64,000 bases of DNA from Bacteroides sp. MSB163 (GTDB taxonomy: Bacteria; Bacteroidota; Bacteroidia; Bacteroidales; Bacteroidaceae). The notes under the pieces were generated by a model. That model searched no databases, had not been told where the DNA came from, and saw nothing but the letters and a program-made list of their open reading frames with translations. The position numbers were made by a program, and so were the translations under genes. The stretch spans positions 2,108,001 through 2,172,000 of the forward strand of contig NZ_CP143867.1 in NCBI RefSeq assembly GCF_036416795.1, written 5' to 3'. Shown here one piece after another: positions 46,767 to 55,885 of the stretch (position 1 is the first letter of the stretch; each line of letters opens with the position of its first letter).

Positions 46767-46798
46767 CTTGTGTGTTGATACTTATGAACATATATTTG
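46767..46798 (+). promoter_or_regulatory. Promoter of the second PUL2 operon
   Basis: CTTG (46767-46770), 20 nt, then TATATTTG (46791-46798) matches the Bacteroides -7 box exactly and the -33 box in three of four bases. The leader would be about 55 nt. ATGCT lies at the same offset from the operator here and at the susC2 promoter. Confidence 0.7.
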
Positions 46799-46860
46799 TA
46801 CGTGCTCAGTGAGTGCGAAAGACATAATATATAACCAACTATTAATAATTAAACCCAAAA

Positions 46861-48249
46861 ATGACGTTGATTAGAATTACATGGAAAATGCTTGTTTTGC
46901 TCACAGTCTTAATCTTTGTCGGAACTCTGCATGCAGCGGATAAGACCGGACAGGATGAATGGCGATTCGCAAGCTATGGAAAAGCTGCTAAGGGATCCGT
47001 TACTATGGATTCCAACACTCTGACAATTAAGACAGAGAACACAAAAAATGCCTTCTTTGAATCTGATGAATACAGTTTTGCATATAAAGAACAGCCGTTT
47101 TTGCATGACGATTGTTCAAAGTCTGTGATAACGGTGAAAATTGACGATATTAAGAAAGGTTCTGCCGGTATTATGATGAGATCCACTGATAGGCAAAGTT
47201 CGGCGAATGTACATCTTGAAGCGACTGCTACCGGAGATTTATTCGTTTTTTTTAGACAGCAGGAAGGAGGTAGTACCTCTTACAGACGAGTGGGGTATAT
47301 CGGTTTTCCTGTTGAGATAAGGCTTACGAGACAAGGGAATTCTTTTTTGAGTCATTATAAAAATGCCGCTGATGAGTGGGTTAAAGGCCCAGCTGTTTTT
47401 GTCGATCTTGGAGAAACGCATTTGTCCGGTTTTTATGCCTGTTCCGGAAATGACAATCAAATAGGCTACGATGTGGATTCTTCTCGTAAAATGCAGGTGA
47501 CATTCAGGGACTGGACTATTGAATACAGCGATAATTTTATCCCTGCGGAAGATAATTTTGTCGACAAGGAGCCGATTACACCGAATACTCTTTTGAGAGA
47601 GAATTTTGCAGATGGTAGTTTATCCAATGTGCCTGCAAGTGTTGTGAATCCGGTATGGAACGGTATCAAATTTGCAGAATTGCCTTATGCGGAAGACGGC
47701 AGCAGATATTGGAGAAAACGTGGCGATGGTATATACTATTTGGGCGACAAGAAATGGGCTGATTATGAAGTTGCCGTCCGGTTCTCTTTTCCGGAGCCGG
47801 CTATGAGTACTTCCGAATTTTCAGTGCAGATGCGCTACCAGAATATAGCAATGTATTCAAAAATGCTGAAATATTACGGGGTAAGCCTGAAAAACGGTAA
47901 TGAAATCACTCTGAATAAATACAAGTCGGGTGGGAATACTATAGAGCCGCTCCAAAAGGTGAAAGTAGATTCGTATGATGACGGAAGTATGCACGAACTT
48001 AGGATTCGTGTAATGGATAAGGATTACGAAGTCTTGTGGGATGGCGAAAGCGTCATAAAAGGATCAGATACCAAAGAACCTATAACCTATGGGAATATAG
48101 GTTTGAAATTCACGGACTGTGATATAAACTTATACCGTATAGAAGTGACTGAGATAAAAGATGAAATCAACGGAAATCTTGATAACTATCTGTTGGATTA
48201 TTACGACACGAAAATCCCTGATTATATTATTAAACAATATTTGAAATAA
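46861..48249 (+). CDS. Secreted protein of unassigned family with two beta-sandwich-like domains
   Basis: This 462-residue protein has a signal peptide (VGTLHAAD). Two beta-rich halves (about 30-225 and 240-435) each read like a concanavalin/LamG-type or DUF1080/DUF1349-like jellyroll: GSAGIMMRSTDRQSSANVHL and HLSGFYACSGN in the first, and YEVAVRFSFPEPAMSTSEFSVQMRYQ with GNIGLKFTDCDINLYRIEV in the second. No catalytic residues can be assigned. Such folds are found in 3-keto-glycoside hydrolases and in binding proteins. Its stop overlaps the next start by 1 nt (TAATG). Confidence 0.5.
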   Translation: MTLIRITWKMLVLLTVLIFVGTLHAADKTGQDEWRFASYGKAAKGSVTMDSNTLTIKTENTKNAFFESDEYSFAYKEQPFLHDDCSKSVITVKIDDIKKGSAGIMMRSTDRQSSANVHLEATATGDLFVFFRQQEGGSTSYRRVGYIGFPVEIRLTRQGNSFLSHYKNAADEWVKGPAVFVDLGETHLSGFYACSGNDNQIGYDVDSSRKMQVTFRDWTIEYSDNFIPAEDNFVDKEPITPNTLLRENFADGSLSNVPASVVNPVWNGIKFAELPYAEDGSRYWRKRGDGIYYLGDKKWADYEVAVRFSFPEPAMSTSEFSVQMRYQNIAMYSKMLKYYGVSLKNGNEITLNKYKSGGNTIEPLQKVKVDSYDDGSMHELRIRVMDKDYEVLWDGESVIKGSDTKEPITYGNIGLKFTDCDINLYRIEVTEIKDEINGNLDNYLLDYYDTKIPDYIIKQYLK

Positions 48250-50579
48250 TGGAATTGAATAAAATATTTTTATCTGGATTGACCTTTCTATGGGTTTGTT
48301 CCGGCAACGGCTATTCTGCCGATAGGCAAGATGGTAAATTCGAACCTAAGTTGTTTCAGGTAACAACTGCAGAGACAAGACCGAATGATGCAGTACTTAT
48401 CAGGGGTGAATATCTTGACAAGATAAAGTCGATAAAGGTTTTTACCCTCGACAATGGAAATGTCGGCAATGCCGAGCCTGCGTATGTCCCGCTCCCTGTA
48501 GAGGACAGGCTGCCCGATGCAAATGGTACCAACCTTCGTACCGGGCCGTTGGCATCCTATAAGGCTAAAACGGTGGACTTGCTGCAGCAAAAGGAGCAGT
48601 CTCTTAAGTTTATTGTGCCCGAGGATTTGAAGAACGGGGTTTTCAGTGTGGAAATGACGGATGTCAATAATGAAAAGGCTTATTTTTATCTGAACGTTCC
48701 GATTGTCCGTTGGGCTTTGAGCGAGGATGGTGAATGTGCGGTTGCCGGAGATTATCTCAGGGTTCAGGGAAAGAATCTTTTACGGGATAAGGACAAGGCG
48801 CATGCTGTACTTGTTCCGCTAAAAGGCGGAAAAAATGTAAGATGCAAGGTTACGGATTTTTTTGACGACTTTTCCGTAAGTGTTGATATTCCGGACAACA
48901 CGCCATTAGGCACATATTATTTGTATTACCATAACGGAATGGGGGGAAAGACAGCATGGAGCGAACCTTTGCGGATAGATGTGGTGTCTAAATCTCCTGA
49001 CTGGTGGGGTGTGAAAGTATTTAATGTGATGGACTACGGTGCCGTGGGCGATGGCGTCCATAATGAAACCGCAGCTTTCCGTGCAGCTCTTCATGCTGCC
49101 GGACAAAATGGTGGCGGTAAGGTATATGTGCCGAGAGGCAGATATATGCTTACGGGTGAGCTCATTCTTTCTCCAAACACATTGATTGAGGGAGAATCAA
49201 AGGAGCTGACTCATATTTTCTGGAATCCTCTCAATTGGGATTTGTATGAATTGCCTAACAGCCTTATTAGCGGAACTCATCATTTCGGTTTGAGAAACTT
49301 AGTAATGTGGTCTTCACGTGCGTGGGGAGTCATCATGTCTACGGGTCCCGTGGAAGAACAAGGGACGATATTGCTCGAAAATCTGATTGTGCGTCAGACA
49401 GGACAGCTCAGCGGTATGATATATCAGGTGAAGTCGAATAGGGATCAAGTAGAGGCGGAGTTTCACAGCAGATGGAGCAAAACAGGGATAATTCTTCGTG
49501 GCAAGAATCTTAAAGTAAGGAATTGCGTCTTCAATTCAGCCGGCATGTACACTTTCTATGCAGCGGGAGGATTTGTCCAAAATTGCCGTTTCGAGAGACA
49601 TACCACAGGTACTAACCAACCATATATGCTGGTACATCCAAAAGGGTTGATATTCGAAGATTGTTATAAGCAGGGGGACGGTTTTGGGTATGCTTCAAGT
49701 ATTGACGAAAGCAGGAACCTTTATGAAGCACGCAATTATATTCCGTTCGATTATACCAATGACCGCGAGTGTATGACTCTTGATGGCGGTAGCGGCGGAT
49801 ATTACGGACCTGTAAAATCCGTCGAGGGTAATATAATTACTATCCCAGAAGATGCGGAAACCAATCAATGGACTGAAAACCACTGGAATGGCGGAGGAGT
49901 CTATATTATTAACGGGACGGGAGCCGGGCAGTTCAGACGTATCCGCAGCCATACTCTGACAAAAATTGAGTTGGATCAGCCGTTTCTTGTACAACCGGAT
50001 GCCACATCTGAAATAAGTGTTACCACCGTAAGGCATCATTTGTATTTCATCAATAATGAGGCAGTCGATGTAGGAGCTTATCAGTTGTATGGTTCTGTAC
50101 AGAATTGTGTGATTTCCGGTATGACGATGACACGGTGTAACGGAATTGTAGGCAGAGGATCGCTGTTGTATCGGGGGAAACAGCCTGAGTGGTATATCGA
50201 TATCGTCAATTGCCGTCTTAAGGAGGGTAATTACAGTCATTGGTTCGGTATTGATGACAGAGGGCATTCCGGTCACCAAAGTATAAATCTAATCGGCAGC
50301 GGAGGAACCGGTATGAGCATAGGCACTGTTATCAGGAGGAATGTACTTAGTGAATATAGTTATATCCGTACTTCCCCGGGAGCCAATCCGGATGCGGTAA
50401 CGGACGTTATAATCGAAGACAACTCGTTTGATATCGCAAAGAATGCCATATTGTTGGGTGGAAATGCCACTAATACGTCTGGTGTTCTGATTCATAACAA
50501 CAGATACAATGAGGTAGACAAAAGATTGGAAACCAATGTTAATAAAGATAGTTACCTTGTCATCGATGACAACCTATGA
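48249..50579 (+). CDS. Secreted right-handed beta-helix protein with N-terminal Ig-like domains (pectate-lyase-3/GH55-like)
   Basis: This 776-residue protein has a signal peptide. About 30-250 are two IPT/Ig-like domains (ETRPNDAVLIRGEYLD, GECAVAGDYLRVQGKNL). The beta-helix begins with VFNVMDYGAVGDGVHNETAAFRAALHAAG, the entry motif of the Pectate_lyase_3 superfamily. Helical turns follow to the C-terminus (for example IILRGKNLKVRNCVFNSAGMYTF and NCVISGMTMTRCNGIVG). The superfamily includes glycoside hydrolases, lyases and epimerases. Catalytic residues are not evident, so the activity is unknown. It is translationally coupled to the upstream gene. Confidence 0.75.
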   Translation: MELNKIFLSGLTFLWVCSGNGYSADRQDGKFEPKLFQVTTAETRPNDAVLIRGEYLDKIKSIKVFTLDNGNVGNAEPAYVPLPVEDRLPDANGTNLRTGPLASYKAKTVDLLQQKEQSLKFIVPEDLKNGVFSVEMTDVNNEKAYFYLNVPIVRWALSEDGECAVAGDYLRVQGKNLLRDKDKAHAVLVPLKGGKNVRCKVTDFFDDFSVSVDIPDNTPLGTYYLYYHNGMGGKTAWSEPLRIDVVSKSPDWWGVKVFNVMDYGAVGDGVHNETAAFRAALHAAGQNGGGKVYVPRGRYMLTGELILSPNTLIEGESKELTHIFWNPLNWDLYELPNSLISGTHHFGLRNLVMWSSRAWGVIMSTGPVEEQGTILLENLIVRQTGQLSGMIYQVKSNRDQVEAEFHSRWSKTGIILRGKNLKVRNCVFNSAGMYTFYAAGGFVQNCRFERHTTGTNQPYMLVHPKGLIFEDCYKQGDGFGYASSIDESRNLYEARNYIPFDYTNDRECMTLDGGSGGYYGPVKSVEGNIITIPEDAETNQWTENHWNGGGVYIINGTGAGQFRRIRSHTLTKIELDQPFLVQPDATSEISVTTVRHHLYFINNEAVDVGAYQLYGSVQNCVISGMTMTRCNGIVGRGSLLYRGKQPEWYIDIVNCRLKEGNYSHWFGIDDRGHSGHQSINLIGSGGTGMSIGTVIRRNVLSEYSYIRTSPGANPDAVTDVIIEDNSFDIAKNAILLGGNATNTSGVLIHNNRYNEVDKRLETNVNKDSYLVIDDNL

Positions 50580-50654
50580 GGATATTTTTCCGATGCGGAC
50601 GACCTTTGAGGATAACAAAGTTTCTAATCAGGGTCCGATAATACGAAAACGATT

Positions 50655-52943
50655 ATGATAACAAAGAATATAGCGAAAAACAGAACTTTTACAAATGTAG
50701 TATTGAATGCGGACTATGTGGTAGCTGGAGGTGGACTTACGGGGGTGTGCAGTGCAATTGCCGCCGCCCGTGAAGGACTTCGGGTTGTCCTTATACAGGA
50801 TCGTCCCGTACTTGGAGGCAATGCTTCCAGTGAAGTTCGCCTCTGGGCATTAGGTGCCACTTCACACATGGGTAACAACAACCGGTGGTCACGTGAAGGA
50901 GGCATCATTGATGAAATCCTTGTAGAAAATGTATACCGCAATAAGGAGGGGAATCCTGTGCTTTTTGACATGGTGCTGATGGATAAGGTATTGACAGAAA
51001 AAAATATCACCTTGCTTCTTAACACAACCTTGTATAAGGTTGATAAGAGCAATGATCGGAACATATCTTCTGTTACGGCTATAAATTCGCAGAACGGGAC
51101 AGAATACTCTATTTCAGGACAGATATTTGCAGACTGTACCGGAGATGGTACGTTAGGTTATCTTACCGGGGCATCATTCAGAATGGGGGCGGAAGACAGA
51201 ACTGTGTATGGTGAAGAATTTGCACCGGACAAGCAAGAGTATGGAGAATTGCTCGGGCACAGCATATTGTTCTATATTAAAGACATTGGCAAGCCGGTGG
51301 AATATACCGCTCCAAACTTTGCGTTAAAGGATGTCGAAACATTGATACCGAAGTTACAGAATCCAAATTATTTCAATGTAAATCAATTGGGCTGTAAATA
51401 TTGGTGGCTTGAGTATGGCGGACGCCTCGATACTATTCTGGACACGGAGGAAATCAAATACGAATTATGGAAAGTTGTCTATGGTGTCTGGGATTATATA
51501 AAGAATTCAGGGAAATTTCCTCAGGCAAAGACCCTGACGCTTGAATGGGTGGGACTTTTCCCGGGTAAACGTGAAAGCCGCAGGTTCAACGGTCTTTATA
51601 CTCTGACGCAGCAGGATATTATCAACCAGTCAACCCACTATGATGCGGTGGCATATGGTGGATGGGCAATTGATCTTCATCCTGCGGATGGTGTGTATGC
51701 TGGAGGAAATGGCTGTCATCAGTGGCACAGCAAAGGTGTCTATCAGATTCCTTACCGTTGCTATGTAACTCCGGACCTTGATAACCTTTTCGTGGGTGGG
51801 CGCATCATTTCCTCAAGCCACGTGGCAAACGGTACTACTCGAGTCATGTGTACGTCGGCTCTCGGTGGAGAAGTCATTGGACGTGCCGCGTCAATTTGTC
51901 TTTCAAAGGGATATAAGCCGATAGACCTTGTTGATAGGGACAGGATAGGTTTGTTGCAATCACTCCTTGTTAAAAACGGAAACTTTATACCGGGTATTGC
52001 TGTGGCGGTTGAGGACAATCTTGCCGACTCTGCGGAAATATCGGTGTCATCCGTGCTTGAACTTGACGATTTGCCAGCCGACGGTACCTGGTTTGGATTA
52101 GACTATCCTATTGCTCAACTCATACCGGTGAATGGTAAAGTGCCGGTGGTCAGGATGAATGTAAAGGCAGATAATGCAACAAGGCTTGTTATGGAATTGA
52201 GAAGTTCATCCAAGAGTGAGAACTACACTCCGGATACTATTGATGCAGTTCTGGAATTCGATTTGAAAAAAGATGAGAATGAGATTGTTGCAGACTTTTC
52301 CTATTCATACGCGACTCCGCGTTATGCTTTTATCTGCCTGATGAAAAATCCTGAGATTTCAGTGCCGATGAGCGGGCGGTTAGTCACAGGATTGACTGCC
52401 GTGTATAACTACATAAACCCTGCCGTGTCGAATTTCGGAAAGCAGGTTCCACCTGAAGGAATAGGGGTGGAGGAATTTGAATTCTGGTGTCCGAAACGCC
52501 GTCCGGAGAGCAAGAATATAGCGATGTCGTTTGCCCCGCCTCTTGCGTCTTTCAGCTCGGAAAATTTAAGGAATTCTTATTACCGTCCGTATATAGGTAC
52601 TAATGCCTGGGTAGCAGCTTTCGATGATGCAAGACCTGAAGTATGTTTCAAGTGGGATGGGAGGAAACAAATTAAAACCATTATCTTGTACTTCGATACC
52701 GATACGGATCAGGCAATGGAGACCGTCCAGATGGGGCATTTCGATGCCTGTGTCCCGACTTGCTACAGGGAGTACATAGTCCGGGATTCAGAGGGCAAGG
52801 AACTTTATCATATTACAGGCAATCATCAGACACTCAATGTGCTTGAACTTGATCAGCCGGTGACGACCGACGCCATTTATGTCAACTTTGTCCGTCCTTG
52901 TGGTGATGTCTGTCCGGGGCTTATGGGAGTGTATGTGTGTTAA
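50655..52943 (+). CDS. FAD-dependent oxidoreductase (PF12831-like), no signal peptide
   Basis: This 762-residue protein starts with a Rossmann FAD-binding segment, DYVVAGGGLTGVCSAIAAAR (GGGxxG), then GLRVVLIQDRPVLGGNASSE and the distal FAD motif in DNLFVGGRIISSSHVANGTTR. The C-terminal 250 residues are beta-rich (ARPEVCFKWDGRKQIKTI), perhaps a discoidin-like sandwich. There is no signal peptide, so it is probably cytoplasmic. It shares an operon with a sodium:solute symporter, which suggests oxidation of a sugar or aglycone after uptake. The substrate is unknown. Operon mates of this type are common in Bacteroidota and Planctomycetota glycan loci. Confidence 0.78.
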   Translation: MITKNIAKNRTFTNVVLNADYVVAGGGLTGVCSAIAAAREGLRVVLIQDRPVLGGNASSEVRLWALGATSHMGNNNRWSREGGIIDEILVENVYRNKEGNPVLFDMVLMDKVLTEKNITLLLNTTLYKVDKSNDRNISSVTAINSQNGTEYSISGQIFADCTGDGTLGYLTGASFRMGAEDRTVYGEEFAPDKQEYGELLGHSILFYIKDIGKPVEYTAPNFALKDVETLIPKLQNPNYFNVNQLGCKYWWLEYGGRLDTILDTEEIKYELWKVVYGVWDYIKNSGKFPQAKTLTLEWVGLFPGKRESRRFNGLYTLTQQDIINQSTHYDAVAYGGWAIDLHPADGVYAGGNGCHQWHSKGVYQIPYRCYVTPDLDNLFVGGRIISSSHVANGTTRVMCTSALGGEVIGRAASICLSKGYKPIDLVDRDRIGLLQSLLVKNGNFIPGIAVAVEDNLADSAEISVSSVLELDDLPADGTWFGLDYPIAQLIPVNGKVPVVRMNVKADNATRLVMELRSSSKSENYTPDTIDAVLEFDLKKDENEIVADFSYSYATPRYAFICLMKNPEISVPMSGRLVTGLTAVYNYINPAVSNFGKQVPPEGIGVEEFEFWCPKRRPESKNIAMSFAPPLASFSSENLRNSYYRPYIGTNAWVAAFDDARPEVCFKWDGRKQIKTIILYFDTDTDQAMETVQMGHFDACVPTCYREYIVRDSEGKELYHITGNHQTLNVLELDQPVTTDAIYVNFVRPCGDVCPGLMGVYVC

Positions 52944-52970
52944 GGTAACATTGATAATAAATAAACTGAA

Positions 52971-54635
52971 ATGAATATACTTGATTGCATAACCATTATC
53001 CTATTTTCGATAGGAGTGTTGATTACAGGAGTGTCTTTTTCCAAGACAGGAAAGGATATGAAAAGTTTTTTCTCAGGTGGCGGCAACGTACCGTGGGGAA
53101 TGAGTGGACTTTCATTGTTCATGGGATTTTTCTCGGCAGGAACTTTCGTCGTGTGGGGGTCGATAGCCTATTCGTATGGAATGGTATCAATCATTATCCA
53201 GCTTACAATGGCTGTTGCCGGGTATGCCGTAGGCACATGGATTGCTCCCCGATGGCATCGTACCCGCAGTCTCACGGCTGCCGAATACATAACGGGCCGT
53301 CTTGGTGTCAAGACACAGAAGACATATACCTATATTTTTTTGGCTGTGTCGGTTTTTACTACGGGTTCGTTTCTTTATCCCGTAGCTAAAATAGTCGAAG
53401 TTACTACGGGTATTCCTCTGACCACAGCTATCTTCGCTTTAGGGGCATTCAGCATGGTTTATGTTGCTCTCGGAGGTTTGCGAGGAGTGGTTGTGACTGA
53501 TGTCCTTCAGTTCGTAATTCTTTTTGCGGCAGTGGTGATAGCTGTTCCGCTTGCTTTCGACAAGATTGGTGGAGTCGGTACATTTTTCGAAAAGGTTCCG
53601 GAAGGATTTTTCGAACTCTTTGAAGGTGAGTACACTCCCGGGTTCGTGATAGCCTTTGCTGTCTATAATATGTTTTTCCTCGGAGGCAACTGGGCTTATG
53701 TTCAGAGGTATACTTCAGTAAAGACGGAAAGGGATTCACGGAAAACAGGTTGGCTTTTCGGTGTGCTCTACACAATCAGTCCGATTCTGTGGATGTTGAT
53801 ACCCATGATTTACCGAGTCTATAATCCGTCATTGTCAGGTCTTGAAAACGAAGGGGCATATCTTCTGATGTGCAAGGAAGCCATGCCCGACGGATTGCTT
53901 GGTCTGATGCTCGGAGGAATGATTTTCGCAACAGCGAGTTCTCTCAATGCCACTCTGAACATATCGGCAGGTGTGGTTACCAACGACATATTCAAGAGAA
54001 TGCGTCCTGATGCTTCTGAAAAGACATTAATGAACGTGGCGAGGATTTCCACATGGGGATTCGGAATAATGGCTATTATTGTAGCGCTTCTGATACGCTC
54101 TATGGGAGGCATTGTACACGTTGTAATCAGCGTGGCGGCATTGACGGGAGTTCCGGTTTACCTTCCTGTGATATGGTCTTTGTTCTCAAAGCGGCAAACT
54201 GCGCGCACGATACTCTCAGCGACATTTATAAGCCTTGCCATCAACTTGATATTCAAGTTTGTGACTCCGCATTTCGGCTTGGCTCTTGATAGGACATGGG
54301 AAATGATAGTCGGTACCGCGGTTCCTGTAATACTGCTTACCGGGATTGAGGTGGTGCTGAAGGCAAAAGAATTCATAGCTCCGGAATATATGGCCTATAT
54401 TTCAGGACGGAATGTAAGGATGCATCAGGAAGACGCAGGCGATACTGAAGAGTCTAAACGGACTAACAGGTTTACACAGAAAGTGTTGGGCATTGGTCTC
54501 GGACTGTCCGGTGTGCTTATTACAGTTCTCGGTTTCATTGCGGAGGAAAACATTGTCGTACCTGTCGCTGTTGGGTTAGTTGTGGCATTGATAGGAATCT
54601 ATTTGCTTATTTTATCATTGCGCCGTCCGCTTTAG
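52971..54635 (+). CDS. Sodium:solute symporter family (SSS) transporter
   Basis: This 554-residue inner-membrane protein has about 13-14 hydrophobic segments in the SSS pattern. The N-terminal DCITIILFSIGVLITGVSF is followed by a first core repeat with GMSGLSLFMGFFSAGTFVVWG, then GLRGVVVTDVLQFVILFAAV and LGGMIFATASSLNATLNISAGVVTNDIF, which includes the serine-rich Na2-site segment. It would import a product of PUL2 digestion with Na+. It is the last gene of the second LacI-controlled operon; the FAD enzyme precedes it by 27 nt. Confidence 0.92.
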   Translation: MNILDCITIILFSIGVLITGVSFSKTGKDMKSFFSGGGNVPWGMSGLSLFMGFFSAGTFVVWGSIAYSYGMVSIIIQLTMAVAGYAVGTWIAPRWHRTRSLTAAEYITGRLGVKTQKTYTYIFLAVSVFTTGSFLYPVAKIVEVTTGIPLTTAIFALGAFSMVYVALGGLRGVVVTDVLQFVILFAAVVIAVPLAFDKIGGVGTFFEKVPEGFFELFEGEYTPGFVIAFAVYNMFFLGGNWAYVQRYTSVKTERDSRKTGWLFGVLYTISPILWMLIPMIYRVYNPSLSGLENEGAYLLMCKEAMPDGLLGLMLGGMIFATASSLNATLNISAGVVTNDIFKRMRPDASEKTLMNVARISTWGFGIMAIIVALLIRSMGGIVHVVISVAALTGVPVYLPVIWSLFSKRQTARTILSATFISLAINLIFKFVTPHFGLALDRTWEMIVGTAVPVILLTGIEVVLKAKEFIAPEYMAYISGRNVRMHQEDAGDTEESKRTNRFTQKVLGIGLGLSGVLITVLGFIAEENIVVPVAVGLVVALIGIYLLILSLRRPL

Positions 54636-54711
54636 AAGCCTTTTAGTTTTTCTTCCTACTGATAACGTGGGCTCGATATAAGAATTAAATTAATTCGATT
54701 GAATAATAGGG

Positions 54712-54776
54712 ACATAGCGATAAAAGTCTTAAGTTTATAATAGCAAATTATAACCTTTGAACGATTATCGCTATGT
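54712..54776. repeat. 12-bp inverted repeat at the PUL2 boundary
   Basis: ACATAGCGATAA (54712-54723) is exactly complementary to TTATCGCTATGT (54765-54776), 41 nt apart. It lies in the 188-bp gap between the symporter and the PepSY-like gene. It could be a loose terminator or the scar of a mobile element. A short plus-strand frame starts with ATG inside the right arm (54773) but runs into the opposing gene. Confidence 0.7.
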
Positions 54777-54823
54777 TCGCAGAGCCTAAAGTTATGATTC
54801 AAGCTGCATCTGATTATCACCGG

Positions 54824-55702
54824 TTAAATAAACTCCCCGTTTTCGTTGATCTTTACTTTCACTTCCTTTTCTCCTTGCTCCAATTCTATCCAGTAGTAGT
54901 TTCCGGTAGGAGTTTCAACATATTCGGTATCATCCACTGCATAGCCGCTATATTGTGAGGCATTAATGGCTTCTGTCACTTTAATCGGGAGTACATATAC
55001 ATCCCATGAGGTTGAAATCCATTCATAGCTTGTGTTGAACAATACTTCTTTGCTTCGGTTTTCATGTATGATGTCCACTTCAATCATTCCTTTCTCCTGT
55101 TCAATCTCAACAATGCGGGCATTGGGATAATTCTTCTGTATGAATTCCGTTACGGCAGTAACCGTACCCGACGGGGCATCCGGTAGCAATGATTCGTTAT
55201 TGCCATCACCGTCATCATTCACGGCTTTAATGAGGATACCGTCTGCTGAATAATGCAGATCCATATCTACGTCCTGTGCCGATTCCACTTCTATGATGTA
55301 GATGATCTCTTTTTCAGTTCCGGCACGTTCAATGCGCTCCACTTCATTATCTCTCTTCCAGGAAGCGTATTCACTGCTTTCGAAAGAAGTCTTTATTGCT
55401 TGCGGAATATCGCTATATGGCATTTCTGTTTCAGTCATGTACCATGAGCCGTCTGCCATATACCAGGCTTCCGTCTTATAACCGTTGTCGCTCTTGTTGT
55501 TGAATTCCGCTTTGTAGAATTGTCCTTGTGAGACGGTTTTTGTTTCCCAACTCAGGTTAGCGGCGTTGGAAAAACTGTTGTCGAATGCACTGCGTACGGC
55601 TTCGGGTACTTTGGAGTTTGGAAGATCGTCATCATCATCGCTACAACTTTGCAGGCCTAACATGCCCATCGCCAATAAGGCTAAATACATTTTCAGTTTC
55701 AT
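54824..55702 (-). CDS. PepSY-like (DUF2874) lipoprotein
   Basis: This 292-residue protein has a lipobox (GMLGLQSC20) followed by an aspartate-rich stretch (SDDDDDLP). The rest is two or three repeats of the PepSY_like pattern: VPEAVRSAFDNSFSNAANLSWETK with QGQFYKAEFNN, IPQAIKTSFESSEYASWKRD with KEIIYIIEVES, and VTAVTEFIQKNYPNARIVEIE with MIEVDIIHENRSKEVLF. These proteins are common in the Bacteroides envelope and their function is unclear. It is divergent from the DUF418 gene. Confidence 0.8.
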   Translation of the reverse strand: MKLKMYLALLAMGMLGLQSCSDDDDDLPNSKVPEAVRSAFDNSFSNAANLSWETKTVSQGQFYKAEFNNKSDNGYKTEAWYMADGSWYMTETEMPYSDIPQAIKTSFESSEYASWKRDNEVERIERAGTEKEIIYIIEVESAQDVDMDLHYSADGILIKAVNDDGDGNNESLLPDAPSGTVTAVTEFIQKNYPNARIVEIEQEKGMIEVDIIHENRSKEVLFNTSYEWISTSWDVYVLPIKVTEAINASQYSGYAVDDTEYVETPTGNYYWIELEQGEKEVKVKINENGEFI

Positions 55703-55801
55703 AGTTACTTATTTTTTTAGAGTTTACTAATATTATTGTTTTCTTTGACTATTGCTGATTATGTTGCAAAGATGGCGGGCAATTCTGGAAGAAATTGGGA
55801 A

Positions 55802-55837
55802 TTTGACTCCAAAAGTGGATAATAAATTCTATATTTG
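55802..55837 (+). promoter_or_regulatory. Possible promoter of the DUF418 gene
   Basis: TATATTTG at 55830-55837 matches the -7 box. A TTTG at 55802-55805 is 24 nt upstream, longer than the usual 19-20 nt, so the -33 call is uncertain. Confidence 0.35.
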
Positions 55838-55885
55838 CGATTTTAACATTAAAAAGAGCAGATTACTGAATGAACTTATACTAAT

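Noticed and set aside
50565..50612. Short duplication of the beta-helix gene end (ACCTATGAGGATA and ACCTTTGAGGATA)
   Set aside because: Only about 13 nt is shared with one mismatch; it may be chance and explains nothing.
54773..54958. Plus-strand frame starting MFAEPKVMIQAASDYHR
   Set aside because: It overlaps the end of the PepSY-like gene on the other strand and its later part is antisense to that gene; the first 17 codons could be a transposase scar, but I cannot recognise one.
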